From Toxoplasma gondii ME49 (lineage: Eukaryota; Apicomplexa; Conoidasida; Eucoccidiorida; Sarcocystidae), in NCBI RefSeq assembly GCF_000006565.2, contig NC_031474.1, positions 4,003,662-4,067,661 on the forward strand: DNA of 64,000 bases. Direction: 5' to 3'. The translations under genes and the position numbers were made by a program. This document shows positions 13,733 to 25,675 of this stretch, piece by piece. The notes below the pieces were generated by a model. That model did no database searches, was not told the DNA's origin, and was given only the letters and a program-made list of their open reading frames with translations. How positions within the stretch are numbered: the first letter of the stretch is position 1; each line of letters starts with the position of its first letter.

Positions 13733-16700
13733 ATGCTCTACTTTTTTTGCCGGCGCGCACTCAGCCGGGGGACAGGGCGTTCCGGTCCGTTTGCCGCCCT
13801 ATACATTCGAACAGCGTTCCGCTGTCTCACCCAAACAGTCGGGCACTGCTTAGAACGCTTTGTAGCCTCCAGAGGGAGGTTCTCCCTGCGTCGTTATTTT
13901 GATACACTTGTCGAGGCGTCGTAGGCGAAACGCACTGCAGATAGCAAGCCATAAGACGTTTCACTTTTGCATCAGTTTCTGCTTACAACCGACAGCCACG
14001 ACAAATGGGTCAGAGTAAGAAAGATCCGATATGAAACACGAAAGGTACATTGGCGCGTTCGGCATTTCAGGGTACACCGACGTAAGAGTAGGACGAACTA
14101 AACCCATCTAGCTTCAGGTGTTACCTGATTGGTATGGTTTGCCCTAGTGTTGCGTTTCCGCTACTTCTGATGAAATGGTTCTAGCAATCCTTCAGGCGTA
14201 GAAAGCCGCGCTTTGATGTACACCACCTCCCCGTTGAACTGCGTGGGACAGCTAGAAGTAGTGGATACACGAGAAGAAGGAAAATAAAGACGTGCACGCC
14301 CTGATAATATGCTAACTCATGCCCTGTTTCTAAGCAATTTTCGCAACGGCTTCGGTGAGCTGCATCCCTGTGCCGTCTACATGTGACATACGGTCAGCAA
14401 GCAAGAGAGTGATCTCGTTTTTGTTGAAAACGCATGGTTAAGGAGGAGCGTGGCTTACGTCTCCGCAAAGGAGAGGCAATCCTACAGGGAGACCTTGTGT
14501 AGGAGCGTGTTTTCCACGTTAGATTTACCCTTCAGTTTTTTCATTGCATCGTTTCGGATGATATCTTCCTTTCGCGACATTGATCGGATCATCTGGTCTG
14601 AGTGTTTCTTAATGGCTTGTCTCACCCATAGGCGTAAGAGGACTCAGCTCGAAGGTGGATGCTTTTAGGTGCCAAACTAGTTAACGTGGTGGCAGCAGAG
14701 TACAGAAGACATAGGCTAGTTCCAGCTCTCTTTGATGCGCCTTTGGAGAGCAGACAGGCACATGATTTGCAGTTTCCTCTGTTTCAGACACACTCGGCTT
14801 TGTATCTGATGGTGACTCCCCTCAGATTGGCAGCAGAGAATACCTAGTTCATCTACGCTCTACAGAATCATTCTTCTCGTCACACGACCACGAAAAGGTG
14901 AGTTCTGGTAAGAGAGGCGAGACCGGCAGGATGGCCCTCAGCTCGCCTTTCATGGAGAGTAATCATACTTCGAGTTGGGCTAATAGTTTCATTCCCGAAT
15001 GCCTTTATTTGCCGGATCCAAGCTATATTGCGTTAGTAGAGCAATTCTGCATCCAGGGGCGTCACGTTCGGTTAAGTTGTACGCAGAAGGTGTGTTTGAC
15101 GCTCAGACTTGTGTTTTGGAGTGCATTGCTTCATTTGATAGTCCTTCAGAGAAAACTCCTACGCAGACGCTAGTCCGATAAGTATCCCTGTATCGGACGT
15201 TCCTGTTACCTTCCCTTCCATCTTCTTTTCAGATGTTCCAAAAGGCCTCTGAGATTCAAAGCCTCACAGGCACGCGTAAGTGTGAAAGTCCCTTTTTCTC
15301 TATCTGGTACGCCGGCAGACGTGTACCGCGACGTAGGAAGGTGGGCACGAAGATACGTGGGGTGCGTTCGCGTGAATGATAGGAAACATCCGTCTCGTCA
15401 TCTCTCACGAAGATGATCTTGTGCCGTCTCCGTAGACATCTGCGTCTACTGTCTGTTTGTCTGCAGGTTAATTCGGATTTCTTCTGTGTGTCTGGTTGTG
15501 TCACTCATACCTGTGTCGCTGCTACACGTGCAAAATGCACCGCACGTGGTTCCCGCCTATCTCGTTCATCGTCTCTTTTTTTCCTCTGTGAAAAACGGAC
15601 AGAGGCGACGAGCAACCAGTTGGGCACCCACCGTTCCCTCTCCCTATGGTTAGTCCCCCTCGTTTTTTCTCCAATGTCCTTCCGGTCAATCGGCGCGCCT
15701 TTACCCGACACCCCAGGCAATACTAGCTCCGGGGACGCGGACAATGCCTTTTCTCTGGGGAACGCCGGAGTTTCTTTCGACATGTGCCCAGCAACTCCCA
15801 GATTCAGAGGAAACCGTGTAAACCGAGAAACTGAGGAGGCAGACGAGAAAGGAAAGCCGTCTGCATCGTCGCCACAGTGCAGAGAGGGCGTGGCGTTTCC
15901 AACAGCGCGGCCGCGGGGGGCACACATTCCCGTTAATTTTTCCGCGGGCACGGGCAGCTGTCCTACGGGCAGTTCAGGTATACTGGGGTTTGGTTGGCAT
16001 GGGCCTGGATCTTTTCCGCTCTGTCTTCTCTTTCGTCGCAGCTGTGGCTGCTGCATTTCGCGGATCTCTACTCGCACGCTCGTCCAGTCTTGCAAATCCG
16101 ACGCGGAGCAACCTGTGAGGAACGCGCTCGGCTTCGCAAAAAGTGGTGGGCGGGCGCTCTGAGCTGCTCGATCGTTCCCGGTAACGCGGCCAGGTCGGAG
16201 TAACGTCCGCGCTGGAATCAACCTGTTTACTCTCAGAGAGGTAATTATTACCGCCAGTTCGCCTCTGGAAAAAGGTGAAACCAATTCCTCTGCGAGACCG
16301 TTGTTCGATAGGCGCAAACTGGCGTGTCCCGATGTCGACGAGCAGGAGACGAGAAGCACGGCCGGCTCTGGCTGCTTGCCGTTTTTCTCGCTTGTGACGA
16401 CTGTGAGTCTGCTTGCGCTCTCCAATTTTCCGAGTCATTGCGAGCCTCTTACAACTGAAATCGGAGAAAGGCCTTTCATGAGAGGGGTTGGAGATAGTCG
16501 TGCAAACACTTCCTCGCCTGTTGCTCAGCTCGCGCTCGCAACTGGCTCCGAGAGCTGCTGCCTGATTCCCCGTGCAACCCGTTGTCAGCTCGTGAAGAAA
16601 AGTAACGCCAGAGGCATTCATCCATCTTGTTTCAAACCTCATCTCCGTCTTCTCGTATGCAGGAGACGCGGCTCTGCGAATTCGACCTGCCTTACGGGAC

Positions 16701-17290
16701 AGAGCCGAGCACCTACTCACAGCAACGAGTGCTCAAGCCTGTGAGAGGCACCGTTGAGCACTCCTCGTGGCACTGCGAATTTATATCCTTCGATACACCT
16801 GCTCGGCGTTGCCCTCGTTTCTTGTGGAGTTCCCCGTCTAGGCCTCTCTGCTGTGCCTTTGTTAACGCCCGCGGCCTCCACTTTGTTTCTCCACCAAAGT
16901 CGCCAGAACGAAGTTCACTCTGGAGCGACGCCGTCGTTCCTCTTTCACCTGCTGCGGTTTGCAACCGTGCCTCCTTGTTTCTGCGTTGGTCTGCGCTCTT
17001 GTCTTTATCTCTCCCGCGTCTCTCGTTTTCTTCTGCCTCGTCTGCACCTCGCAAGCAGCCAGTAGACCCTCCACGTGATGCGTGTTTAAGAGGGAACGCA
17101 TGCAGTTTGTATAACGATCCTCCAAAGATCCTAGACACTTTTTCGGGCCGACAACCGCGGGACCAAAAAGTGAATGTTTCTCATGCAGGACCTGCAGACT
17201 CTGTCAAACGCGGTTTCGATTTTTGAGCTCGGCGGCGCCTTCGACTCTGGCCTATCGAGCTCAGGAAACGCAAAGGAGAATTTTTTGTGA
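13733..17290 (+). CDS. Ten-exon gene, conserved function not recognised
   Basis: Exons read as 13733-13920, 14536-14633, 14788-14897, 15077-15172, 15233-15275, 15654-15977, 16042-16114, 16237-16402, 16663-16740 and 17189-17290. All phases match and give about 425 aa. Strong junctions include GGC/GTAAGAG (14633), AAAAG/GTGAGT (14897), ACGC/GTAAGT (15275) and CATGCAG/GAC (17188). The start is at ACCATGC after a long CT-rich leader. The first 62 residues are rich in Arg, Ser and aromatics with few acids (MLYFFCRRALSRG...), so a mitochondrial presequence or membrane anchor is possible. The middle is Ser/Gly/Pro-rich; the last exon (SNAVSIFELGGAFDSG) could be a short helix. No family was recognised. 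The acceptors at 15076 and 15653 and the donor at 15172 are weak. A long minus-strand frame over the same DNA was rejected in favour of this chain. Confidence 0.55.
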
Positions 17291-17884
17291 ACTTTGTATC
17301 GGGAGTCACGCATGTGTGATCGATTTGTCTAAAGGTAGATATACATGTTTTCTGTAAACCTACAACTTCGTGTGAAGATTTTAACTCGATTTGTTGAAAC
17401 CGCCGTCCTCAGTTAGTGTCCTCATTATCTTTGTGAACAAAAACGTGACCGGAGGGGCAGGAAGAAGCGAAGGCATCGAATCCCTTCCCTTCTCACATTG
17501 TTCTTTGGGCGCGCGTGTGATTCGTTTCCTCGGCTAGCACTGCCGGCGCGCTTGAAACCTCCTTGGTTCAGAAGAGGAAGCAACGAGGCGCGTAACCATG
17601 ATTGTGAATTGCGCGGTAGAACGTGGATGCGGTAAACAACGACCTTCAAAGATCAGATTTGGCACTCCCACTCAGTTCGTTTCTTCCAGTTTTTCTTCGC
17701 TGCTTCGGTCTGCCTTTCTCTCAAGACAAAGTCCGCCAAGTGCAAGCCCCTCTCTCGGAACGTGGAAGAAGAGAACCGATTTTGGGCGCGCACCCCGGGT
17801 TTCTCGCCCTCCGTTCTTCCTTTTTCATTCCCCATCTCTCCTCTCTACCACATGGCTTCTCCACGCCGCTTTCCATGTTCCACC
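17291..17884. promoter_or_regulatory. Intergenic region and CT-rich leader of the ROP-like kinase
   Basis: About 600 bases separate the stop at 17288-17290 from the kinase start. The second half is CT-rich on the + strand, as expected of a coccidian 5' UTR. No core promoter motif can be named from sequence alone. An in-frame upstream ATG at 17852 would add 11 residues, but the ATG at 17885 has the better context (CCACCATGG) and directly precedes the hydrophobic signal. Confidence 0.45.
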
Positions 17885-19649
17885 ATGGCGCGGCTATGTG
17901 TTTTGCTTCTTTTCTTTACTCTGTGTCTCACCACTGCGTCGTCCCTGGCTGCGTCGGACGCGAAACTCGCTTCGGGTGCTCCCGCCAGTGACAATGAGAC
18001 ACAGGAGAGAAGCCAGGCAAATACAGCGTCACCCTCGCTAACCTTGGCGCTGAGTCCGTCGGACAACTCTGAAGCGGAGACAGAAAATGCGGGGGAACAC
18101 TCTAATTCCTCGCAGCAGGCGACCGTCGCGCCTGCAACCGAGTCGGTCTTGATGAGTGACTCAGTAGGCTCTGATCCGCTGGCCGCGAAAACCACAAGCG
18201 AGGAGACAACTGTCGAAGCGCTAAACTCGGAGGCGACAACCAGCGAAGATCCACTCGCTGGCAGGGCGTTTTCAGAGAGCCTCGATGCCTCTGTGAAGAG
18301 CGACACTGCGTCAGGCGAAAGCGCAGAAGTTGCGGATTCGCTAGAATCTCAGGAGGCTTCTCACCTGGTTGGAGCAGACGTCCTGATTGGAAAGGAACGA
18401 CCGACTGATAGCGAAGTTTCGAGTGCGACAAGCAGTCCCGAGTCTTCTGCTGTCAGTAGCGAGCCGGAGAGAGGGGAGGATGCCGTCGCCCTCGCGTCGC
18501 CTAGTGGTGAGGACGTAGGCCAAGCGTCTGGCGACTTAGGTCCCCTAGCGCCCCGCGTTTCGTTACCGTCGCCGTTGGAAGTTCAAGGCCGCAACAGAGA
18601 CAAACAGGCGGTCGGCACAAGCCTCGAGGCGGCCCAGCGAGAGGCGCCAGTCGACGCGGGCGCGATACGCGACCTCCACCACCTCCGGCCTCCCGCGCCT
18701 TCCCGTGGAAGGGCCGCTGGCGACGGCAACGGAAACAAGCCGATTGGAGGCAAGCAGAGTGGAGCGGCGCCAGTGCCTCCCGGCTCTCCTGCCAATCAAC
18801 AGGCTGACACCAACCCAGCGAATGAGACCTCGACAGGCCCTGGAGCCGGTGCGGGTGCGGCGAATGATGACAGTGGAGAGCAATCCGCGACAGAGGACAA
18901 GAGTGACAGTTGCGGGTCGTCCTGCCGAAGAGGCCGGAGCGAGAGGCGCCACAGGTACTATACACAGAAGACCGTGAAGAAGGGGAGACAACGCAGGAGA
19001 CGAAACTAGAGAAACAAGCGGCAAGCGTGGCCACAACGATTTTGGGTGAACGGGTGAATGATGGGAGGCACAGGTGGAGCAGAGCAAGGTGGGGGCGATC
19101 TCGCATGCGTCGATGACATGGGGCTGCCTCTGGATCCTTGTCAGCTTCCATCACTTACACGGATCTTTGCGGGTCTGCGGGGGGGGGGGGGGGGGCGTTC
19201 TGCGTTCTGTGTATCGCCCGACAGTCTGCAAACTGTGTGCCGGCGAAAGTGCACTGCAAGGCTGATGCGTGCATGCAGGTCCTATCAGGCTTTGCTGCCT
19301 CCCGCGTCTTTCTCCACGCCTCCCATGTTGCTTTTCAGAGTGCCTGCAAGCGACGCCAAAGACCCTTGCCGTGTGCCGCGTTTCCTTGTGTCTCAGGAGA
19401 GGACTGCAGATTCTCACGGACATTGCTTCGTCGACGTGGAACGCTATCAAAGCGGTACCAACGGCAGTCCTTTCGGGCGCCAGGAAAATGCGTCTGATCG
19501 CTCGCGGTAGGCCTGCATGCGCGTCTGTACTTGCTCCCGGCGTCACACATCACCGAACATTCACCTGTGTATGTACCTGCATCTGTCTGTGTCTGCCCCA
19601 CCGGCGTGTGTGTTTCTCTGTCACTTTGCCTCCCCTCTCTCTCTCTCTC

Positions 19650-19690
<41 letters not shown>

Positions 19691-21281
19691 GTATAAATGG
19701 ATATACATGCATATGTGCCAGTAGTGATTGCAGGAAATATGTCGAGTAACGACGGGATAGTTGCTGTATGGGTTATGTGCTCCTGGCTGTCTCTGTGCAG
19801 ACGATGTTCGTTGACATGTTTTCTGTGGCTCCGGTAACCGTTTGTGCGTTGCCTCTCTGCATGCAGACTTTGTCATCGTTGCCTTTTCGCACTGATTTTC
19901 AAAACATGCGTCTTTCCTTGTAGCCAAGGTGCACCAGGGACAGGGTTGCTGAGTGTGGGTGAAGGTGTAGGTTGTTTTCACGTGACGTATCAGCGCTTCG
20001 CAATGAGACTCCAGTCTTTCGTTTGTTCGCTGTTTTTTTCGGTTTCGCTGCACTACCGTGCGAAGACTTTCTGTCTGTTCCACTTCTTAGTTTCCCCCGC
20101 TGTCGCTTTGTCGATCTCCGGCGAGACTCCTTCGTCGTCTTCGTCTCCCGGACAGGGGCTATCTGCCCTCGTTGCTTGAGAGGGCGTTCGCGGCGCCGCC
20201 GTCGCATGTTGACGATGTGTGTGTCGCTTGTTGGCATTTTGTGTTTTTCCCAGGGAAGCTGCCACTGTCGTGGCGGAGGTTCCTAAGTAAGGTGCCTCGG
20301 GTGGATGTGAATGCGGTCCCCGAGTTCCGTAGACTGAAAGAGCAGATGCGTCGCGAGGATCGCATGGTGATGCTCGTGGAGACTCCGTCGAAGGAGCTGA
20401 GAGCGCTGGTGAAGTCGGCGATGCGTGCGCTGGGGCTGTCTCGCGTCAGGCCGGGGATCACTCACGCGACGGACCCGTCGCCAGGCGATGATGCCAACGC
20501 GCAGATGCTCGAAGAGCCGCTGGTGGTGAAGGCGCGCGTTTTTGACGAACGAGACGGGACGCGCGTGGGCCTGGAAGTGAATGGGCAGCTTTGGGCCGCG
20601 CCGAAGAACGCCTTTATCCTGCCAGCTTACGGAGCGTGGATCTCTGACTTGGGTGACTGGAAGCCGCGGGCGAATGAGGGGGAGCGCCGCAGGAGGAAAA
20701 AGAAGCTGTTCATGGCCTTCATGGTGATGCCTCGGACGCGAGGCGACGTTCGAGACTACCTGTGCAAGCGGTCGCTTCCCGTCGACGTCAAGTACGCTGC
20801 AGCTGAGATGCTGTACGCAGTCCAGAAGCTGCACCGCGAAGGCTTTTTACACAGAGACATCAAGCTGACAAATTTCTTCGTGGGGTACGACGGCCATGTG
20901 CTCCTCGCCGACTTCGACGGCGTCTGGCCGATCGGAGTGCCGGCGGACGCAGACAAGTACCTCGTCTACACCCGGGGCTACTTGGCCCCTGAGATAGACC
21001 CTCACGACCAAGTCATTTTGAACACCGCAAAGTCTGATGTGTACGCCCTCGGCGTCTGCCTCAAGCAGCTGGCGAAGCGGTACCCGAAGACAGCCGACGT
21101 AGACAAGCTGCACGACTTGAGTGATAAGATGACGGAGGCGAATCCTCGCAGAAGATTCACGCTTGAGGAAGCTCTGGGGCACAGTTTCTTCGACGGCGTC
21201 GACTTCGAAACGCTCGAACAACTTAAACACCCGGCGCCGTTCCCTGGAGACTTCCAAAATCGCGCGACGTTTTATCGATAG
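17885..21281 (+). CDS. ROP30: Secreted rhoptry-kinase-family protein, atypical kinase, 3 exons
   Basis: Exons 17885-18954, 19397-19506 and 20254-21281 join in phase to 735 aa. Residues 1-20 form a signal peptide (MARLCVLLLFFTLCL...). An acidic Ser/Thr/Ala-rich region follows to about 340. The 110-base middle exon encodes an amphipathic, basic helix (ILTDIASSTWNAIKAVPTAV) resembling the membrane-binding helices ahead of many ROP kinase domains. The kinase C-lobe is clear: LHRDIKLTNFF (about 591) keeps the catalytic Asp and Asn, the metal-binding motif reads DFD instead of DFG (about 611), then YLAPE and SDVYALGVCLKQL. No proper Gly-rich loop is seen in the N-lobe, so it may be a pseudokinase or a loop-less kinase. 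The symbol rests on recalled gene order next to PFKII and should be confirmed. Family assignment is firm; activity is not. Confidence 0.75.
19179..19195 (+). repeat. G17 homopolymer in intron 1 of the ROP-like kinase
   Basis: Seventeen consecutive G residues lie about 200 bases before the acceptor at 19396. Length is likely to vary between strains or be miscounted in assembly. Being intronic, it does not affect the reading frame. Confidence 0.9.
19635..19691. repeat. (CT)n-(AT)n microsatellite in intron 2 of the ROP-like kinase
   Basis: A (CT)n run passes into about 40 bases of pure (AT)n. It lies between exon 2 (ending 19506) and exon 3 (starting 20254) and is the likeliest polymorphic marker within this gene. 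Confidence 0.9.
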
Positions 21282-24200
21282 GATGGCCAAGTCGAATGGA
21301 GGGACTTGCGGCGAGAGACGCGTGGGGGAGAAGGAGAAGGAGACATGAGAGAGAAGGCGACCCTTCCGGCCGAACACGATTCTTCTTTGAAACGGGGCCT
21401 GCCGCCGTTGGCGTGGTATCAACGCACAAGAGGCGGAGTGCGAGGCTCACAAGAAGCGAGAAGGTGGTTCTGGCGCAGCCAGTATTGGAGGAGGAATGGG
21501 GACGGAGGAGGGTGGTGAAATGGAAAATACGCGAAAAGGAGGGAAAAAAACGTGAGCGGGTGAACGAGCACTGCAGCGCACCGGGAGAAAAGAGGTGTGT
21601 GGGACAGGCAAGAAAGGCCAGGTGAAGTAGATAACACGAAACATCGTGGGCAAGTGAGTTCACAGACGGGGAGGACACACATCGTACGCACCAAATGTAT
21701 ACGGGGGTCCACAGCTTCAAACACCTCCAAGAACGCTGACAAACGAGAGACTCGCAGGACAGTAAGACGCGCCTGGAGTCTGTTTCCTCTGTTTCTATTT
21801 GATATCTCGAACGGTGACGCGTTTGCAGCGAAACGCTCGTGTGTACACGGACTTTCGAACTCAATGTTGGCTCAAATACTTCTTGTTTAACTACGTTTGT
21901 GTCTGCCGGTGATATGCCATATCGACGGAGGGGCGGAGCACCCGTCGTGCAAAATACTGACACTGACCAGAAGAAAATGGCATGCACAGGCAAACACACA
22001 CATGGTTTTTCCGAGAAATCGGCACTGCATGGTGCAACTCATGAACCGCCTTCAGATGTAACAACCCCTCCCGAAGGAGATCGTACTGCGCCATGTAGCA
22101 GGACGTCCACAATCGGAAATATTCAGAGGCGGGACTGGCGACCTATACACAGAGACACTGATCCAACTATGTATTCGCGTGGATACAGGGGCGACAAAGG
22201 GATGCGACGCACACACATCAGTTCCAGGGGAAAATATCGACAGCCGGTTCAGTAATCTGGATACTCCATGCGCCTCTTGATGTATGACTCCTTACACTGG
22301 AAAGCGAAATAAGTGTTCGAGTTTTAGTTGGTTCACTCATGGAACCACCACAGGAAGGCCACGCTTCTTGCCTTCTGTATTGTTTACTCTCGCTGTTGTT
22401 GGGTCGGCGTGTGTTTTGTCAACTGGGTTGAAGGACGCCACGGACGCTTGCCTTGTGCCGACTCCAGAGGAACCTTTTGCTCTTGAACACCACGCCAGGG
22501 GTGTCCCCATAGCCTGAAGTTTTTTTAACTCTTTGACGCTTTGCTAACGAAATACCAAGACCTCTAATCAACCGTTCTCCGAAACCCATCCTGCTCGCCC
22601 ACACGGTTGCCACGACACCTCGCGGCCGACAGTTCCCGGATCGTTATTTTCATGCAAATAAAGCAGACATGCCTCTACCACTGAGACAGACCCTATGAAT
22701 TTGCCTTTTGGGTGCCCAAGATATTTTTAAGAGGATATGACACCTGAGAGGAGTGGAAGAGGGTGGCCCGGTTCGCGGCGTTTTAGGTGCCGCGAAGAAA
22801 CAGCCCAGCGAGGGTAGCGTTCCAAGATCATCGCAAAAGGCGACTTTTGTTGTTTCACCGACCATGTTCTGCACTGTCGTGACAACAGGTGTTGCAATAA
22901 GAAAGCAACACAGTAGGGAACATGTGCCCCTTTCCTCTGTAGGAAAGCATAACTACACGTACACGCAAAGGCGTCAACTGTTTCCGACATTTGCTGAGTG
23001 CGTGTACAGGCAATCAATGCTCATAACAGTGGCATGCGTGATGACGCACCTCTTCGATATATATACATATATATATATATATATGAAGGTGTGGACGTTT
23101 TGTTTTCAGTTCCGCTCGTTGATGGGTTGAGGCTGTCTTCTTGACTGGGACCATCGATTGTAGTTTGGGAATCAAGCTCAGCTCTAAGGTTCAGCCATTG
23201 CCTGCAACTCCCAAATGTGAAGAGGGTTTCCTTCGTTTTCAAAAATCATCTTTGGGGTTCAGGATTTTATAGGTAACTCTCTGTTTCTGGAATATGGAAG
23301 AAAGCAACATTCACCCACAAACTGTTCGAGCAACAGACCTTTCTGCCGCCTCCTTTCGGCTGTAGCCTAACCGACACGGAGCGTGCGACTGTTAGTTTGC
23401 TCGTCCTTCCACCAGCTACACTTCCAGCTGTTTCCCGCTCTGACTGAGTGATTTCTTCCATGAGCCACACTGCCGATGGCTGACAAACGATTAGTGTTTC
23501 AGAAGGCCTCAACTCTTCTGTGTCTTTGTGTCACAAGGGTGTAGGAACCTCATGCATGAAGAAGGATGTAGCTGCGATTTGAACTGTCGTGACAAGGCAA
23601 GCGTCCGTGACAGACTGAGAGAAGAGAAACTTCCGCAACAAGACGGATTCGAGTGTCGCTGTGTACAGTTCTTGTTTCGTGGGCACCGAACAGGAGGCAT
23701 ATTATCACCACAGAACGAACGAGCGCGTTCTACAGTCCGGGTTTCTTAGGTTCAAAGGGCGAGAACGGAGTGTGCGCTTGCCAGCACCGATTGCTCGGAA
23801 CTCGACAAAGCTATGGATTGCGTCTGCTATACGCCTAACCTTTCTTTAAGCGACGAACCCGCCCGGTCCAGATAGACTTTTTCCACCTCTGGGTTAGGTT
23901 CACGCGAAAGGCAAAGACGCGAAAGAGAATTCAAGTTCGTCCGACTCACTAACCTTCCTTTTCAAATGTGTTTGCGCCTCTCCGGTTTCCATTTCGTGGA
24001 AGAAGCCGGCGTTGCTCGCTTTCTTTCCCAGTCGAATGCGACAAAACGACCAGAGACTCGTGTCTTTTGGCGAGTTTCGTGAGGAAGACAGTTCCTTGGT
24101 GAGTCAGTTGTGCGTAAACGGCGAGCACGGTGGGACCATCAACGTCCGGCAAAACAAACATCTTACCGGGAAAAGCCAAGCCACAGAGAGGCACTCGCTT

Positions 24201-25675
24201 CACCGAAGTGGCACTCGACGTCCTCTGTTTTTCTGTCCACCTCACCGGTGAGCAACGGCCAGCAGTGTGCCGCGCAACTCCGATCGCGTTGTTCTCGCAG
24301 CGTTTTCGCGGGAACGAAACCGACCATCTGTGTCGAGGCCGCTTAGATGCGTTTTGCACTTTTTCTTTGCCTCTGCGACTTAAACGACCGCTGCACCGTG
24401 CTGAGCACACTGCCATTTCTTTTATGACTCCCTGCGCGCGGTTCTGAACGAGCAGAAAAAGGGGAGCATCCACGCAAGTGCCCCGACCGACTTCCGCGTT
24501 GGGGCCATAATCCCCCCGTGTAAAACGGGTGACCGGTTACCGCTACTGCGTTTTTCTCGGGCGGCTTTCTTTCGAGAGACAGCGGACGACACCCAACGAA
24601 AAGACGGCCTTTACGACACGATGCTCCATCTGGAACAAAAGTTGTGAGGCCCCGCTTTTGTCGCTGAGGAAATTCCTTCGCGACAAACACCACATCTCTC
24701 ACCTAGCGCCGCTCTGTCCCCCCAGAGTGCGCACATTCACCGAGACGCTGCGTGTTAGACTTCCTCGTTTTCTCAGACTTTCCACTTTTTTCCTCTTCGG
24801 TTCCTTGCAGACGGAACCGCCTGCCTTTTTGTGGCCCGTTCGGGCGGTTCCACCTCTGGGAAAACTACGGACCTTGCTACGGTCGCTCCCTGCCGGCTGT
24901 CGAAACTGTCGGTTTGTTTCGGATTCCTTGTCTCCTCGGTGCCTTCACGCGAATCCTGCCCACATGGCCGGCGTCAACTGTACAGAACTACATTTCCGTC
25001 GCTCCCCTTCGCGGCCGATCAAAGAACTGGATTAGCGTATCCACTGTGCATGTTGTATGCGTACGGCAGCAGTTCTTTGTATGTCGCGCTCCGAATAGGT
25101 TTGCTAAATGTGACTCTGATAGCCAACACACGGGCTCGGCCCTAGAGTGTGTTTTGTGCCGCGGCTCTTCAGATTATTTTTTTTGTCACAGACACTCTCC
25201 TCGCTTCTCGCCGAGGCAATGAGTCGCCTTTTTGCTTTGCTTTTGCGAGTTTGTTTGCCGCTGCGTCAGCATGGGACCACAGCTCAGGTTGAGGACAGCG
25301 ATAAAGTGTTTTTTGTGAGCGCGCCTCTCCCCGTCTAATAGTGGCGGTTTTCCCGGACCTTGCCTGATTTCTCACTTTTTCGCGCCTAGGTCTTTGGAGT
25401 GCGGCCGTCGCCCAGTTGGGGTCTAGCCTCCTAGATACCCAACGCTCCCTTTCTCCTTTCGTTCCGCGCTTGTCTTCCCTTTTGTCTGGCTGGAACACGA
25501 GGGCGCGCCGTTCTCGAGAGCGAAGCGGGAGGAAGCATGGAGGCTCTCTGGATGCCTCGTGGTCGCTGCCGCCGCCTTCCAAGTCTTCCGCCTGTCTCAG
25601 CGCGGCCGCTGTCGCCTCGCACCAAGAGGTAGGCAGCGACTCCCTGCTAGCGAGAGGCCGAGAGCGCAGGTCTGC
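21282..25675. other. Long intergenic region, no supported gene
   Basis: No exon chain on either strand survives the phase and junction test over 4.4 kb. The first 0.4 kb is purine-rich on the + strand and is probably the 3' UTR of the kinase gene. A short (AT)n tract lies at about 23056-23084. From about 24550 the + strand becomes CT-rich and leads into the ELMO-domain gene, so promoter and 5' UTR are expected there. The 174-aa minus frame at 23949-24473 has no recognisable features. Confidence 0.5.

Noticed and set aside
15505..16425. 306-codon minus-strand frame
   Set aside because: It overlaps + strand exons whose splice phases agree over ten junctions; its own composition shows no domain.
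23949..24473. 174-codon minus-strand frame
   Set aside because: No domain, signal or splice partners; probably chance in GC-rich DNA upstream of the ELMO gene.
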